From assembly GCA_015067895.1 (NCBI GenBank), contig SVLP01000004.1:1-64000 (forward strand): 64,000 nt of DNA. The letters are read 5' to 3'. Origin of the DNA: Oscillospiraceae bacterium. Its GTDB lineage: Bacteria; Bacillota_A; Clostridia; Oscillospirales; Oscillospiraceae. The translations under genes and the position numbers were made by a program. The notes beneath the pieces are model-generated. The model made no database searches. It had not been told where the DNA came from and worked only from the letters and a program-made list of their open reading frames with translations. Shown here in pieces: positions 16,618 through 25,222 of this stretch (position 1 is its first letter; each line of letters opens with the position of its first letter).

Positions 16618-17321
16618 TGGGAAAAGACGTTATCGTAGCATGTGACTTCGCTTCCGCCGAAGCAACCTTCGCATTCCTGGACAAGTTCGCCGATTGCGAG
16701 CGCAAGCCCTTCCTGAAGATCGGCATGGAGCTGTACTATGCCGAAGGCCCCAGCATCGTCCGTGAGATCAAGGCTCGCGGCCACAAGATCTTCCTGGATC
16801 TGAAGCTCCACGACATCCCCAACACCGTCAAGAAGGCCATGAACGTGCTCAGCCGCCTGGATGTGGACATCACCAATCTCCACGCCGCCGGTACCAAGAG
16901 CATGATGAAGGCCGCTCTGGAGGGTCTGACCAGACCCGACGGCACCCGTCCTCTGCTGATCGCTGTCACCCAGCTGACCTCCACCGACCAGGAGAGCATG
17001 GAGAACGACCTGCTGATCCGTGAGCCCATCGACGAGGTGGTCATGCACTACGCCTCCTGCGCCGCCGAGAGCGGCCTGGACGGCATCGTCTGCTCCCCCC
17101 TGGAGGCCGGTAAGGTGCACGACCGCTGCGGTAAGAGCTTCCTGACCATCACCCCCGGCGTCCGCTTCGCCGACGGCGATGTGGGCGACCAGAAGCGCGT
17201 CATGACCCCCGCTGCCGCCAAGGAGATCGGCTCCGACTACATCGTCGTCGGCCGTCCCATCACCGCCGCCGCCGACCCCGTGGCCGCATACGAGCGGTGC
17301 GTGGCGGAGTTTGTTGATTAA
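16617..17321 (+). CDS. pyrF: Orotidine 5'-phosphate decarboxylase
   Basis: 234 residues, decarboxylates OMP to UMP (last step). It starts MGKDVIVACDFASAE. The catalytic DLKLHDIPNTV (Lys and Asp of the K-D-K-D array) is near residue 60, and the phosphate-binding end is DYIVVGRPITAA. SD GGAGGT lies inside the end of pyrD. Confidence 0.97.
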   Translation: MGKDVIVACDFASAEATFAFLDKFADCERKPFLKIGMELYYAEGPSIVREIKARGHKIFLDLKLHDIPNTVKKAMNVLSRLDVDITNLHAAGTKSMMKAALEGLTRPDGTRPLLIAVTQLTSTDQESMENDLLIREPIDEVVMHYASCAAESGLDGIVCSPLEAGKVHDRCGKSFLTITPGVRFADGDVGDQKRVMTPAAAKEIGSDYIVVGRPITAAADPVAAYERCVAEFVD

Positions 17322-17384
17322 GATTGGAGATTGAAGAGTGAAGAGTGGAGATAATGAGGATCTCCACTCTCCAATCTCCATCCC
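17322..17384. repeat. Inverted repeat R6, copy 1
   Basis: Imperfect palindrome: GGAGATTGAAGAGTGAAGAG...GTGGAGATAATGAGGATCTCCACTC...CAATCTCC. A partial second copy (17660-17714) lies on the other side of the small gene that follows. Confidence 0.75.
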
Positions 17385-17405
17385 CCTTTTGAAAGGTTTT
17401 TGATT

Positions 17406-17654
17406 ATGGACTTTCGTTATGATACCCAACTTTTGATTGAAGGTCACGACCTGGATGAAGATGCCATCAACGATTATTTCGTGGAAAACTTCAAAGGTGA
17501 CTGTCTTCTGGCCGTCGGCGACGAGGATCTGATTAAGATCCACTATCACACCAACGAACCCTGGAAGGTGCTGGAATATTGCGCCACTCTGGGAGAGATC
17601 TTCGACATCGTTGTTGAGGACATGGACCGTCAGGCTCGCGGTCTGCACGGCTGA
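17406..17654 (+). CDS. Small stand-alone protein resembling the C-terminal end of FakA/YloV (DAK2-family)
   Basis: 82 residues. The stretch GDCLLAVGDEDLIKIHYHTNEPWKVLEYCATLGEIFDIVVEDMDRQ closely follows the last domain segment of FakA/YloV fatty-acid-kinase subunits (pattern GDS...GD...KVHVHTNDPGKVLEYA...GEL..I.I.NM). The kinase and middle domains are absent. ATG 17406 has GAAAGG nine bases upstream; a TTG two codons earlier is less likely. Inserted between pyrF and pyrE in the same direction and flanked by R6 repeats. Role unknown. Confidence 0.75.
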   Translation: MDFRYDTQLLIEGHDLDEDAINDYFVENFKGDCLLAVGDEDLIKIHYHTNEPWKVLEYCATLGEIFDIVVEDMDRQARGLHG

Positions 17655-17659
17655 TTACG

Positions 17660-17714
17660 ATTGACGGGCGGAGATAATGACAATCTCCACTCTCCAATCT
17701 CCACTCTTCACTCT
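17660..17714. repeat. Inverted repeat R6, copy 2
   Basis: GGAGATAATGACAATCTCC plus ACTCTCCAATCTCCACTC, matching the right-hand part of 17322-17384. Confidence 0.75.
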
Positions 17715-17735
17715 AACAGATAAAGGAGAACCATC

Positions 17736-18389
17736 ATGGAAGCTTACAAGAGAGAATTTATCGAGTTCCTGCAGGGTGCGGGCGTGCTGAAGTTCGGTGA
17801 CTTCACCGCCAAGTCCGGCCGGAAGATCCCCTATTTCGTCAACGCCGGTATGATTAAGACCGGCGACCAGATCACCAAGATGGGCGAGTTCTACGCCAAG
17901 GCCTACATGGACAAGCTGGGTGCCAAGAAGACCGTCCTCTACGGCCCCGCCTACAAGGGCATCAGCCTCTCCATCTCCGCCGCCGTTGCTCTGAGCAAGA
18001 ACGGTCTGGATCTGCCCTTCTTCTTCAACCGCAAGGAGGTCAAGGATCACGGCGAGGGCGGCACCTTCGTCGGCTATGTCCCCCAGGCCGGTGAGGAGAT
18101 CGTCATCATCGAGGACGTCATCACCGCCGGTACCGCCATCCGGGAGTCCATGGAGATCCTGAGCCATGTGAAGGACACCAAGGTCATCGCCACCTTCATC
18201 ATGGTCGACCGCAAGGAGAAGGGCCAGACCGAGAAGGGCGCCATGCAGGAGATCGAGGAGCAGTTCGGCTTCCCCGTCTACTCTGTCGTCGATGTCTACG
18301 ACATCATCGAGTACCTGGAGGAGGATCCCGCCAACGCCGAGAACGTCACCCGGATCAAGAACTACCTGGCTGTGAACGGAGCGAAGTGA
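17736..18389 (+). CDS. pyrE: Orotate phosphoribosyltransferase
   Basis: 217 residues. Joins orotate to PRPP to give OMP. The PRPP-binding motif [20 protein letters not shown] is near residue 125, and the N-terminal [18 protein letters not shown] is the orotate-side loop. SD AAAGGAGA precedes the ATG. Separated from pyrB by one base, so part of the same transcript. Confidence 0.97.
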   Translation: MEAYKREFIEFLQGAGVLKFGDFTAKSGRKIPYFVNAGMIKTGDQITKMGEFYAKAYMDKLGAKKTVLYGPAYKGISLSISAAVALSKNGLDLPFFFNRKEVKDHGEGGTFVGYVPQAGEEIVIIEDVITAGTAIRESMEILSHVKDTKVIATFIMVDRKEKGQTEKGAMQEIEEQFGFPVYSVVDVYDIIEYLEEDPANAENVTRIKNYLAVNGAK

Positions 18390-18390
18390 T

Positions 18391-19317
18391 ATGATTAACA
18401 AGTACGGCATCCCCAGCCTGCTGAGCATCCTGGATCTCAGCGTCAAGGAGATCGACGAGCTGGTCTCCACCGCCGAGCACATCATCGCCAACCCCAAGTC
18501 CTACGCCCATCGCTGCGCAGGCAAGAAGCTGGCGACCCTCTTCTTCGAGCCCTCCACCCGTACCCGGCTGAGCTTTGAGGCCGCCATGTACGAGCTGGGC
18601 GGCAATGTCATCGGCTTCAGCGAGGCCAAGTCCTCCTCCGCCGCCAAGGGCGAGAGCGTGGCCGACACCGCCAAGACCATCTCCTGCTACGCCGACATCA
18701 TCGCCATGCGTCACCCCAAGGAGGGCGCGCCCATGGTCGCCGCCATGAACGCCACCATCCCCGTCATCAACGCCGGTGACGGCGGCCACAACCACCCCAC
18801 CCAAACTCTGGCAGACCTGCTGACCATCAAGCTGGAGAAGGGCCGGTTCGAGAACCTGACCATCGGCGTCTGCGGCGACCTGAAGTTTGGCCGCACCGTC
18901 CACTCCCTGATCGATGCCATGAGCCGCTACGAGGGCGTGAAGTTCGTGCTGATCTCCCCCGAGGAGCTGAAGGTGCCTGACTACGTCAAGGAGGCCATGG
19001 ATCGCGAGGGCATCCCCTACGTGGAGACCACCGACCTGGAGGCCGCCATGCCCTCCCTGGATATCCTGTACATGACCCGCGTCCAGCGGGAGCGGTTCTT
19101 CAACGAGGAGGATTACCTGCGTCTGAAGGACAGCTACATCCTGACCGTGGACAAGCTGGAGAACGCCAAGCAGAATCTCTCCATTCTCCATCCCCTGCCC
19201 CGTGTCAACGAGATCTCCGTTGCCGTGGACGACGATCCCCGGGCCTGCTACTTCAAGCAGGTGCTCAACGGCAAGTATATGCGCATGGCGCTGATCCTGA
19301 AGCTTCTGGGGGTGTAA
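18391..19317 (+). CDS. pyrB: Aspartate carbamoyltransferase catalytic subunit
   Basis: 308 residues. Condenses carbamoyl phosphate and aspartate (step 2). The carbamoyl-phosphate motif [12 protein letters not shown] is near residue 52; [15 protein letters not shown] and HPLPRVNEI complete the active site. A pyrI regulatory chain follows four bases later, so the enzyme should form the allosteric class B holoenzyme. Confidence 0.97.
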   Translation: MINKYGIPSLLSILDLSVKEIDELVSTAEHIIANPKSYAHRCAGKKLATLFFEPSTRTRLSFEAAMYELGGNVIGFSEAKSSSAAKGESVADTAKTISCYADIIAMRHPKEGAPMVAAMNATIPVINAGDGGHNHPTQTLADLLTIKLEKGRFENLTIGVCGDLKFGRTVHSLIDAMSRYEGVKFVLISPEELKVPDYVKEAMDREGIPYVETTDLEAAMPSLDILYMTRVQRERFFNEEDYLRLKDSYILTVDKLENAKQNLSILHPLPRVNEISVAVDDDPRACYFKQVLNGKYMRMALILKLLGV

Positions 19318-19321
19318 TGTT

Positions 19322-19735
19322 ATGAATATTGATTCCATCATCAACGGCATCGTCATCGACCACATCACCGCAGGCCGGGGCAAGGAGATCTACAACCTCC
19401 TGCACCTGAGTTCTCTCGACTGCATGGTGGCTCTGATCGCCAACGCCTCCTCCGAGAAGATGGGCCGCAAGGACATCATCAAGATCGACGCCGCCATCGA
19501 GCTGGACACCGACGCTCTGGGCTACGTGGATCCCGGCGTCACCGTCTCCATCATCGCCGACGGCAAGACCGTCGAGAAGAAGAAGCTGGATCTGCCCCAG
19601 GAGCTGGAGGGTGTCCTGCACTGCAAGAACCCCCGCTGCATCACCTCCACCGAGCAGGAGCTGGCTCCCATTTTCAAGCTGACCGACCGCAACAAGCGGG
19701 AGTACCGCTGCATCTACTGCGAGAGCAAGTTCTGA
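19322..19735 (+). CDS. pyrI: Aspartate carbamoyltransferase regulatory subunit
   Basis: 137 residues, slightly shorter than the enterobacterial protein. The N-terminal nucleotide-binding domain (INGIVIDHITAGRGKEIYNLL) is followed by the zinc domain: CKNPRC near residue 100, and CIYC close to the C-terminus, giving four Cys ligands. Binds CTP/ATP and controls PyrB. Last gene of the operon; a strong terminator follows. Confidence 0.96.
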   Translation: MNIDSIINGIVIDHITAGRGKEIYNLLHLSSLDCMVALIANASSEKMGRKDIIKIDAAIELDTDALGYVDPGVTVSIIADGKTVEKKKLDLPQELEGVLHCKNPRCITSTEQELAPIFKLTDRNKREYRCIYCESKF

Positions 19736-19745
19736 TATCGTTTTG

Positions 19746-19774
19746 AAAGGCCGCCGGATGTCCGGCGGCCTTTT
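19746..19774 (+). terminator. Terminator of the pyr operon
   Basis: GGCCGCCGGA / TCCGGCGGCC stem with a short loop, then TTTTC, 11 bp after the pyrI stop. Confidence 0.85.
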
Positions 19775-19781
19775 CTGCGCC

Positions 19782-20014
19782 CTGTAGGGTGGGGTCAGAA
19801 AGCACCGACAAGCTCCAGTGACTGCCCAGTTGAATCAGCAGAACCAGCCCAAAGTCACCACTGTCATTGCGAGCCGAAGGCGCGGCAATCTCCTGGTACC
19901 GTGTCTGAATTTGCACATTGTTCCAGGAGATCGCCACGGGCTTCGCCCTCGCGATGACATGATAATCGGAGTGCCATCGTTCTGTTTTGGCCGAGCAGCG
20001 ATCCAGCCCTACAG
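19782..20014. repeat. Composite nested palindrome (R5-R1-R1'-R5')
   Basis: 233-bp element filling most of the gap between pyrI and the YfhO gene. Outer inverted ends are CTGTAGGG / CCCTACAG. The inside contains a full R1 palindrome (19862-19960, TGTCATTGCGAGCC to GCGATGACA), and R5-like arms lie between. No open frame or transposase is present, so it is MITE-like. Confidence 0.75.
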
Positions 20015-20043
20015 ACATTGCAATAAAACTTGACAGATTTCCC

Positions 20044-20072
20044 TTTACCCTCCGTTCAAAACGTGTTAGAAT
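20044..20072 (+). promoter_or_regulatory. Probable promoter (TTTACC-17-TAGAAT)
   Basis: TTTACC at 20044-20049 and TAGAAT at 20067-20072. A better -35 (TTGACA, 20030-20035) is present but 31 bp away, too far for the same -10. Confidence 0.45.
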
Positions 20073-20109
20073 AGATGGGAAATTTTGAAACCAACGGAGG
20101 TTTTTCCAT

Positions 20110-22788
20110 ATGACTCTGAAAAATAAGGAAAGCCGCGCCCTGTCGCTTTGGCTGGCCTTCGGGATCCCGGTAGGGCTGATGCTCATCGTCATGCTCATCG
20201 CCGGTTCCGAGCCCTTCCGGGGCGGTGAGGTGAGCATGCTCTACTCGGACATGTACCACCAGTATTTCCCCTTCTGGGTGGAATTTGGCCGGGCCATCCG
20301 AAATGGCGACGGTCTGCTGTGGAACTGGGCCGCCGGTATGGGCATGGACTATCTGAGCCTGATCTCCTACTATCTGGCTTCTCCTCTGAATCTGATCTCT
20401 GCCATCGTGCCTGCGGGCTGGGAGCTGGAGGTCTACTCCCTGCTGATGCCCGTGAAGCTGGGCCTGGCCAGTCTGTTCTTCGCCATCTTCCTGAACCGAA
20501 TTTTTGAAAAAGAGGACATTTCCATCAGCCTGTTCGGCAGTATGTACGCCCTGTGCGGCTGGGCGCTGGCCTATCAGTGGAACGTGATGTGGCTGGACAC
20601 CTTCGCTCTGCTGCCCCTGACGGTGCTGGGCATGGTGCAGCTTCTGCGGGACAAGAAGCCGCTGCTGTACACCTTTACGCTGTTCCTGTCCATCTTCTCC
20701 AACTATTATATCGGCTTTTTCGTCTGCATCTTCATCCTGCTGCTGTTCTTCGTCTATGAGATCTGCCGCTGGCGGGGTTTCGGACGGCTGTGTGCGGATT
20801 TTGTGCGGATCGGCTGGTTTACGATCCTCGCCATCGGCATGAGCTGCATCCTGGAGCTGCCCGCCCTGGCGGGTCTTCAGAACACCCAGTCCAGCGTCAA
20901 CTCCTTCCCCGAGGGCTTCAAGCTCAACATCGCCGACGAGAACACCTGGGCGGGTCTCTTCGATGCCATGCGGCAGGTGGCCGGCAACACCCTGGGCGGT
21001 ATCGTGCCCAGCTTCAAGGAGGGTCTGCCGAACCTGTACTGCGGCGTGGGCAGCATCCTGCTGGCTGTGCTGTTCCTGACGAGCCGGGAGGTCAAGCTTC
21101 GGGACAAGTTCTTCTCCCTGGCACTGCTGATCTTCTTCATGGTGTCTTTCATCGTCCGGCAGCTGGACTACATCTGGCACGGCTTCCACTTTACCAACAT
21201 GATCCCCTATCGGTTCAGCTTCCTGTTCAGCTTTGTGGTGCTGTATATGGCCTACAGGGCCTGGACGCTCCGGGACAGCTTCCGGCTATGGCAGCTGATC
21301 CTGGCGGGCATCGCGGCGGGCGGGCTCATGTGGGCCTCTGAGAGCCGCACGGAGCCCGTGTTCCTGGCCTTCAATCTGGGTTTCCTCATCGTCTATCTGG
21401 CGGCTCTGGGCTACTGCCTGCCGGGCAAGCTTCCCGCTCCCGCCGAGGGCGAGGAGGAGCCGGACAGGGAGACGATCCTTACCTACGTGGAGGAGACGGA
21501 CAAGCGCCGCAGCTTCGGTGCCCTGTGTCTGGCTTCCATTTTCTGTCTGGAGCTTGCCATGAACGTGCTGTGCTTCGGTCTGAATTTCTCCTTCACCTAC
21601 AACACCAACTACCCCAAGGGCACGGAGGACACCGTCAAGGTGCTGGAATTCCTGGAGGAGCGCGAACGGGACGATCCGTTCTACCGGGTGGAGACCACCC
21701 ACTCCCAGACCCTGAACGACGGCGCCCTGAACGGCTACAAGGGCGTCTCCACCTTTACGAGCTCCGCCAATGTGAAGGTCACCGAGTTCATGCGGGTTCT
21801 GGGCTACGGCGCGAAGAACACCTACAACCGCTACTGCTTCGAGGAGAGCAGCCCCGTTGCGAACCTGTTCCTGGGACTGAAGTACATGGTCGAGCGGGAC
21901 GGCGATGTGGAGGAAAACCGGTATTTCGACGAGGTCTTCGTCTCCGGCGATGTATCCCTGCTCCAGAACAATGCATATCTTCCCCTGGGCTTCCTGGCTC
22001 AGCGCGAGCTTGCGGATCTGAGCTTCTCGGCTGCGGATCATTTTGATCTGCAGAATGCCCTCTTCAGCGCGGCTGCGGGCCTGTACAGCGATGTCTGGCA
22101 TCCCCTGGAGCCCCAGGTCACCGGCGAGAAGGTCACCATCAGCTCCGTCAACGGCAGCCATGTGAAGTATTCCGGCGCCCAGTCCGGCTCCTCCGTCACC
22201 TACACCTTCGAGGCTTACCGGGATGGCTTCGTGTGCCTGGACTTCGACGTTACCGACCGCAACAGCTACACCGTCTCCCACAACGGCGAGAAGCTCTACT
22301 CCGAGACCCTGAGCCTGACCCAGATGATCGCCGCCTGCGACTGTGCCCCCGGCGATGTGATCGAGGTCAAGCTCACCTGCAAACAGGGCGAGGAGGGCCG
22401 CATGACCGTCCGGGCGGCTGTGCTGGACGACACACTCTTCCGCCAGGGTGTGGAGAAGCTCCAGGCGTCCACCCTGGAGATCACCGACTTCGACACCACC
22501 CGCATCAGCGGCACCATCGACTGTGACCGGGACGGTCTGCTCTACACCTCCATCCCCCAGGAGGGCGGCTGGCATGTGTACGTGGACGGACAGGAAGCCG
22601 AGATCCGGCTGGTGGGCGATGTGATGGTGGCCGTGGAGCTCAGCCAGGGCCGCCATGAGGTCGAGTACGTCTACCGCAACGAGGCCTTCTCCCTGGGCTG
22701 GAAAATTTCCGCCATCTGCCTGCTGCTTCTGGGCATCACCGCGCCCATCTACTACACCAAGCGCAGGAAGGGACATTTCGAGAAATAA
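20110..22788 (+). CDS. YfhO-family membrane protein (GT-C glycosyltransferase-like)
   Basis: 892 residues. An N-terminal portion of about 12 hydrophobic helices (residues 12-500) is followed by a large extracytoplasmic domain (about 510-860) and a last helix with a KRRKGHFEK tail. SDMYHQYFPFW near residue 41 is characteristic of YfhO, which in Firmicutes is linked to glycosylation of lipoteichoic acid or other surface polymers. The C-terminal VNGSHVKYS / PQEGGWHVYVDGQEAEI pattern also fits the family. SD ACGGAGG. Substrate not deducible. Confidence 0.9.
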   Translation: MTLKNKESRALSLWLAFGIPVGLMLIVMLIAGSEPFRGGEVSMLYSDMYHQYFPFWVEFGRAIRNGDGLLWNWAAGMGMDYLSLISYYLASPLNLISAIVPAGWELEVYSLLMPVKLGLASLFFAIFLNRIFEKEDISISLFGSMYALCGWALAYQWNVMWLDTFALLPLTVLGMVQLLRDKKPLLYTFTLFLSIFSNYYIGFFVCIFILLLFFVYEICRWRGFGRLCADFVRIGWFTILAIGMSCILELPALAGLQNTQSSVNSFPEGFKLNIADENTWAGLFDAMRQVAGNTLGGIVPSFKEGLPNLYCGVGSILLAVLFLTSREVKLRDKFFSLALLIFFMVSFIVRQLDYIWHGFHFTNMIPYRFSFLFSFVVLYMAYRAWTLRDSFRLWQLILAGIAAGGLMWASESRTEPVFLAFNLGFLIVYLAALGYCLPGKLPAPAEGEEEPDRETILTYVEETDKRRSFGALCLASIFCLELAMNVLCFGLNFSFTYNTNYPKGTEDTVKVLEFLEERERDDPFYRVETTHSQTLNDGALNGYKGVSTFTSSANVKVTEFMRVLGYGAKNTYNRYCFEESSPVANLFLGLKYMVERDGDVEENRYFDEVFVSGDVSLLQNNAYLPLGFLAQRELADLSFSAADHFDLQNALFSAAAGLYSDVWHPLEPQVTGEKVTISSVNGSHVKYSGAQSGSSVTYTFEAYRDGFVCLDFDVTDRNSYTVSHNGEKLYSETLSLTQMIAACDCAPGDVIEVKLTCKQGEEGRMTVRAAVLDDTLFRQGVEKLQASTLEITDFDTTRISGTIDCDRDGLLYTSIPQEGGWHVYVDGQEAEIRLVGDVMVAVELSQGRHEVEYVYRNEAFSLGWKISAICLLLLGITAPIYYTKRRKGHFEK

Positions 22789-22793
22789 CCGCC

Positions 22794-22822
22794 AACGCCC
22801 GGAACTTTTCGTTCCGGGCGTT
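22794..22822 (+). terminator. Hairpin downstream of the YfhO gene (copy 1)
   Basis: AACGCCCGGAAC / GTTCCGGGCGTT stem with TTTTC loop; only a weak T tract follows. An identical 29-bp hairpin is at 23002-23030. Confidence 0.65.
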
Positions 22823-22839
22823 CAGCGTGTCGAAAAAGG

Positions 22840-22972
22840 TGTCATTGCGAGCCAGTGCGCACACTGGCGTGGCAATCTCCCAGATTTTCGAATATTTTCA
22901 GTTGATAATCCGGCGTTATTTGCTCTTTTTAGGGGATCGCCACACCAGTCTGAGGACTGGTTCGCGATGACA
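22840..22972. repeat. Palindromic repeat R1 between duplicated hairpins
   Basis: The left arm starts TGTCATTGCGAGCCAGTGCG and the right arm ends GGTTCGCGATGACA. Flanks TTCAGCGTGTCGAAAAA and TTTTTCTACAGTCTGAA are inverted copies of each other, so the palindrome extends outward to the two identical hairpins. Confidence 0.85.
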
Positions 22973-23001
22973 TCCTAATTTTGAGGTTTTTCTACAGTCT
23001 G

Positions 23002-23030
23002 AACGCCCGGAACTTTTCGTTCCGGGCGTT
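23002..23030. repeat. Hairpin copy 2 (identical to 22794-22822)
   Basis: Exact duplicate of the 29-bp hairpin that ends the YfhO gene, on the far side of the R1 repeat. Confidence 0.8.
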
Positions 23031-23080
23031 GTAACATTTCAGGTCAAACCGTGTCTATCAGGGTGAAAGGAGGATTGACC

Positions 23081-23632
23081 ATGACCGATGAAGAGATCGT
23101 CTCGCTGTATTTCGCCCGGGACGAGGGAGCCATCCGGGAAAGTCAACAGGCCTACGGTACCTACTGCCGGGCGTTGATCTCCCGTATGCTGGGAAATAAG
23201 CAGGATTTGGAGGAGACGCTGAACGACATGTGGCTCCGGGTTTGGGAGTCCATCCCGCCGAACAGGCCACAAAATCTGCGGCTGTACATCGCGAAGATCG
23301 GACGGAATCTGGCCTGCAACCGACTGCGGGAGGGCCGGGCTGCCAAGCGGGGCGAGGGCGCGGACGCGGTGCTCGACGAGCTTGCGGAGGTGCTGGGTGG
23401 TCTTTCCACTGAGGAGCTGGTGGATGCCAAGGAGCTTCAGCGGGCCGTCAACGGCTTCCTAAGCCGTCTCCCGGCCCGGGATTGTGACATCTTCGTGCGC
23501 CGGTGCTTCTACGCCGAGTCCGCCGCCGAGATCGCGAAGCGATATGGGATGCGGGCCAATACCGTGACCGTGTCCCTCCACCGCACCCGCAGAAAGCTGC
23601 GAAACTACTTAGTTGAGGAGGGCTATCTATGA
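23081..23632 (+). CDS. ECF-type RNA polymerase sigma factor
   Basis: 183 residues. Region 2 (about residues 8-75) contains DLEETLNDMWLRVWESIP and LRLYIAKIGRNLACNRLR. Region 4 (about 118-180) ends in the helix-turn-helix SAAEIAKRYGMRANTVTVSLHRTRRKLRNYL. No region 1 or 3, as expected for group 4 sigmas. ATG 23081 has AAAGGAGG seven bases upstream. Its stop overlaps the next gene (ATGA), which is probably its regulator. Confidence 0.92.
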   Translation: MTDEEIVSLYFARDEGAIRESQQAYGTYCRALISRMLGNKQDLEETLNDMWLRVWESIPPNRPQNLRLYIAKIGRNLACNRLREGRAAKRGEGADAVLDELAEVLGGLSTEELVDAKELQRAVNGFLSRLPARDCDIFVRRCFYAESAAEIAKRYGMRANTVTVSLHRTRRKLRNYLVEEGYL

Positions 23633-24828
23633 ACGAATACGAGCTGTTTGACGCCTTCGGCGGCATCGACGACGTGCTGCTGGAGCGGTCGGAGCGCAGG
23701 GCCGCGCGAAGGCTGCCCCTGCGGAAGCTGGTCATCGCCGCTGCAGCGGTGATGATGATGGTGGTGACGGTCATTGCAGCTCCCTTCCTCCGGGGATTGC
23801 TGTTCCCCAATGAGGTGGTACAGGTTCAGGAGGGTCGGCGGCGGATCTACGGGGATCTGTTCCTGGATCTTCAAAATGACGAGTATCGCATCGACCTGAC
23901 CGTAGACAGCACCGCTCCCCTGCCCGCAGAAATTGAAGAAGTGCGTCTGCCCCACTATATGATCGAAAACGACTGGCTGGTGTCCTACGGCGAGATCGAC
24001 GCACGATACTCGGACGCTCCCGTCCATTTCAAATGGTGGGATCGGAACTCGCCCAAGTGGATCACCTTTGAGCAGAAGTGCATCCCCGCTGGCCGCACCA
24101 GCTTCTCTCTGGAGGTCTATCATGGTGCCGAATTGAAGCACGAGTCCGTAACCATCGGGGATCTGACGCTGGAGTACTACACCGTCCCCTCCTTCCGAAA
24201 TCCGGAAACCTGGGAGTCCTATCCGCGGATGACCACCGTGTACTGGTCTGACGGCGAATACGCTTATCATATGGAATGCTCCATGGAGGTGCCGCCAGAG
24301 GAACTGGCGCAGATCGTGCTGAGTGTGGACACCGTGGAGGATGTGACACCCTATCTGAAGAACGATCCGGACAATGACAGTCAGCTGATCGAAAGGCCGC
24401 CTTTAGACACGCACAAGAAGCCCACCTTCATCCCCAACGGCTATGAGCTGAAGGTCTGTGTGAAGGACGAATGGTATGTCAGATGGATCTGGGAAAATGA
24501 AGATGGCAGTACCATCCACCTCTCCGGCGGACACGGTCATATCGTAACGGATCTTTATACGGCAGAATCCTACAAGGATGACCCGGAATATGCCCATGAA
24601 GAGCTTCAGGTGAATGGGTGTACCGTCCACTTCATCCGGTATTCCGGCTGTCTGTGGCTCATCTGGGACGATGGAAATTTCTGTGAAGCCGCAAATGTGA
24701 ACATTCCGCTCCATCATGTCTACAGTATGCGGTGGGAAGGTGAAGAGGGCATGACCCTTGAGGATATGCTTGCGATCATGGAATCCATGGTGGACGTGGA
24801 GGACATTACCCCGTATTTGACCCCATAA
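23629..24828 (+). CDS. Membrane-anchored probable anti-sigma factor / DUF4367-like protein
   Basis: 399 residues. Short cytoplasmic N-terminus (MNEYELFDAFGGIDDVLLERSE), one transmembrane helix at about residues 38-60, and a large extracytoplasmic domain. Part of it (FIPNGYELK ... TIHLSGG ... VNGCTVHFI) looks like the DUF4367 fold found in anti-sigma partners; this is recognition by pattern only. No zinc HxxxCxxC motif is present. The 4-bp overlap with the ECF sigma gene supports a sigma/anti-sigma pair sensing an envelope signal. Confidence 0.75.
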   Translation: MNEYELFDAFGGIDDVLLERSERRAARRLPLRKLVIAAAAVMMMVVTVIAAPFLRGLLFPNEVVQVQEGRRRIYGDLFLDLQNDEYRIDLTVDSTAPLPAEIEEVRLPHYMIENDWLVSYGEIDARYSDAPVHFKWWDRNSPKWITFEQKCIPAGRTSFSLEVYHGAELKHESVTIGDLTLEYYTVPSFRNPETWESYPRMTTVYWSDGEYAYHMECSMEVPPEELAQIVLSVDTVEDVTPYLKNDPDNDSQLIERPPLDTHKKPTFIPNGYELKVCVKDEWYVRWIWENEDGSTIHLSGGHGHIVTDLYTAESYKDDPEYAHEELQVNGCTVHFIRYSGCLWLIWDDGNFCEAANVNIPLHHVYSMRWEGEEGMTLEDMLAIMESMVDVEDITPYLTP

Positions 24829-24830
24829 TG

Positions 24831-24861
24831 AAAACGCCCCGGTTCCGAATGGAACCGGGGC
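24831..24861 (-). terminator. Terminator of the Dabb gene
   Basis: Stem GCCCCGGTTCC / GGAACCGGGGC with 4-nt loop, followed by GTTTTC on the minus strand. It lies between convergent genes and may end both. Confidence 0.75.
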
Positions 24862-24871
24862 AAAATACTGC

Positions 24872-25156
24872 TTAATACTCGTAGTCGGCGGCGTACCGCT
24901 TGTCGAGCAGGTGGAAGAACTTCGTCTTGGCCTCCTCGTGGAGGGGGTGGGTGGCGTAGGCAGCCAGAGCCTCACGGCTCTCGAACTCGGAGTACAGGGC
25001 GTAATCCATGCCGCCCTGGTAGGCCTGGTTGATCTCCAGCCAGTTCAGACCCTCGATCTTGCCCACCAGGGGCTCCAGGGCGTCGGCCACGATCTGGACA
25101 GCCTCTTCCTTGTTGACGCCTTCCTTGAAGGTGTACAGTACGATATGCTTGACCAT
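24872..25156 (-). CDS. Dabb (stress-responsive alpha/beta-barrel) domain protein
   Basis: 94 residues. It starts MVKHIVLYTFKEGVNKEEA and contains YALYSEFESREALAAYATHPLHEEA, the hallmark of the dimeric ferredoxin-like Dabb family. Soluble, no signal peptide. SD TGGAGGAA. Cellular function unknown. It sits at the 3' end of the cmk-ispH/rpsA run but is separated by a terminator hairpin. Confidence 0.9.
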   Translation of the reverse strand: MVKHIVLYTFKEGVNKEEAVQIVADALEPLVGKIEGLNWLEINQAYQGGMDYALYSEFESREALAAYATHPLHEEAKTKFFHLLDKRYAADYEY

Positions 25157-25179
25157 TTTCTATTTCCTCCATAGAACCC

Positions 25180-25211
25180 AAAATACCGGAGCCGGAACCC
25201 GGCCCCGGTAT
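25180..25211 (-). terminator. Terminator of ispH-rpsA
   Basis: Stem ATACCGGGGCCGG / CCGGCTCCGGTAT (one mismatch) followed by TTTTGGG on the minus strand. Confidence 0.75.
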
Positions 25212-25222
25212 GTAGGGGTTAA

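Noticed and set aside
20030..20072. TTGACA at 20030 as -35 for TAGAAT at 20067
   Set aside because: A 31-bp spacer is not workable for a sigma-A promoter; TTTACC at 20044 gives 17 bp.
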